Below, piece after piece: positions 14,548 through 14,691 of a DNA stretch of 14,691 nt (position 1 is the first letter of the stretch; each line of letters begins with the position of its first letter). Under the pieces are notes generated by a model that was not told the origin of the DNA, did no database searches, and saw nothing but the letters and a program-made list of their open reading frames with translations. The position numbers and the translations under genes are program-made. Origin of the DNA: Reyranella sp. (GTDB taxonomy: Bacteria; Pseudomonadota; Alphaproteobacteria; Reyranellales; Reyranellaceae); contig JAUXST010000604.1 in the NCBI GenBank assembly GCA_030679805.1, positions 1-14,691 of the forward strand, given 5' to 3'.

Positions 14548-14691
14548 CAGGGCCTCCGTTCTGGATGGACGACGGTGCGCTCGCCGCCCACGATTCGTTC
14601 AACCACACCGTTGCGCGCACTGCCAGTGCCGACCGTGACGATTGTCATGGTCCGGCTTTCGACATTTTTCACAGCCTTGGTGCCGGCCTCG
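14547..14691 (-). CDS. C-terminal end of a second toxin-like protein (partial)
   Basis: Only the last 47 codons are in the window; the gene continues to the right. The final 32 residues (TIVTVGTGSARNGVVERIV...HPERRP) match the end of the orphan toxin at 13198 at 27 of 32 positions, while the preceding residues (AGTKAVKNVESRTM) differ and are four longer. It is therefore a related but distinct toxin allele. Its stop overlaps the start of immunity copy 2 by one base. This may be the tip of the full-length secreted toxin or another orphan cassette; the missing sequence to the right would tell. Confidence 0.6.
   Translation of the reverse strand, partial: EAGTKAVKNVESRTMTIVTVGTGSARNGVVERIVGGERTVVHPERRP
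14553..14557 (-). promoter_or_regulatory. RBS of immunity-like copy 2, inside toxin C-terminal codons
   Basis: GGAGG on the minus strand lies five bases before the ATG at 14547 and is made of the codons for the toxin's terminal ERR. Position and spacing are the same as in copy 1, which supports both start assignments and coupling of toxin and immunity translation. Confidence 0.75.

Larger units (their letters stand above)
13745..14645 (-). repeat. Cassette copy 2: toxin 3' end plus immunity-like gene
   Basis: Second copy of the 901-base unit at 12396-13296. The copies share the 1-base stop/start overlap, the embedded GGAGG site and a 264-codon gene length. The plus-strand bases at the shared left border read GCGCGTCTTCAGGCC in both; sequence to the left then differs (toxin frame here, non-coding DNA in copy 1). 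Confidence 0.85.

Noticed and set aside
12396..14645. CRISPR array or insertion sequence as explanation of the right-hand repeats
   Set aside because: The repeat unit is about 900 bases and coding, with no short regularly spaced repeats, no transposase and no terminal inverted repeats.

Overview
This is a high-GC window. Gene content and order point to an alphaproteobacterium of the Bradyrhizobium/Reyranella type; this is inferred from family resemblance, and no rRNA or marker gene is present to confirm it. There are three parts: a nitrate-assimilation operon (3-8429), a block of unrelated housekeeping or accessory enzymes (8472-11938), and a minus-strand accessory region made of tandem toxin-immunity-like cassettes (12396-14691). 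A gene-free stretch of 465 bp separates the second and third parts.

The operon runs left to right with almost no gaps. It begins with the C-terminus of a nitrate ABC-transporter permease and its ATPase. These are followed by a NirA-type sirohaem nitrite reductase, a CysJ-like FAD/NAD(P)H flavoprotein with an RnfB-like Fe-S module in place of a flavodoxin domain, an assimilatory molybdopterin nitrate reductase with a C-terminal BFD-type Fe-S domain, and CysG, which makes sirohaem for NirA. Together they import nitrate, reduce it to nitrite and then ammonium, supply the electrons, and make the special cofactor. Several start codons overlap or touch the preceding stop, which implies co-transcription and translational coupling.

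The middle block holds a secreted M15/DUF882 murein-peptidase-like protein, a macrodomain protein whose usual catalytic Asn is Lys, a convergent DUF924 gene, and a sulfatase-superfamily enzyme that closely resembles phosphonate monoester hydrolases and carries a CGPSR formylglycine motif.

The right end is the most unusual part. Two 264-residue paralogues (about 78% identical by hand count) each sit immediately downstream of a toxin-like C-terminal domain and overlap it by one base. The complete toxin domain has the residue pattern of a PD-(D/E)XK nuclease and no ATG codon in its frame, and its open frame begins right after the stop of the neighbouring immunity-like gene. This is the architecture of orphan toxin/immunity cassettes in polymorphic toxin loci. 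The parent toxin would be expected to the right of the window on the minus strand.
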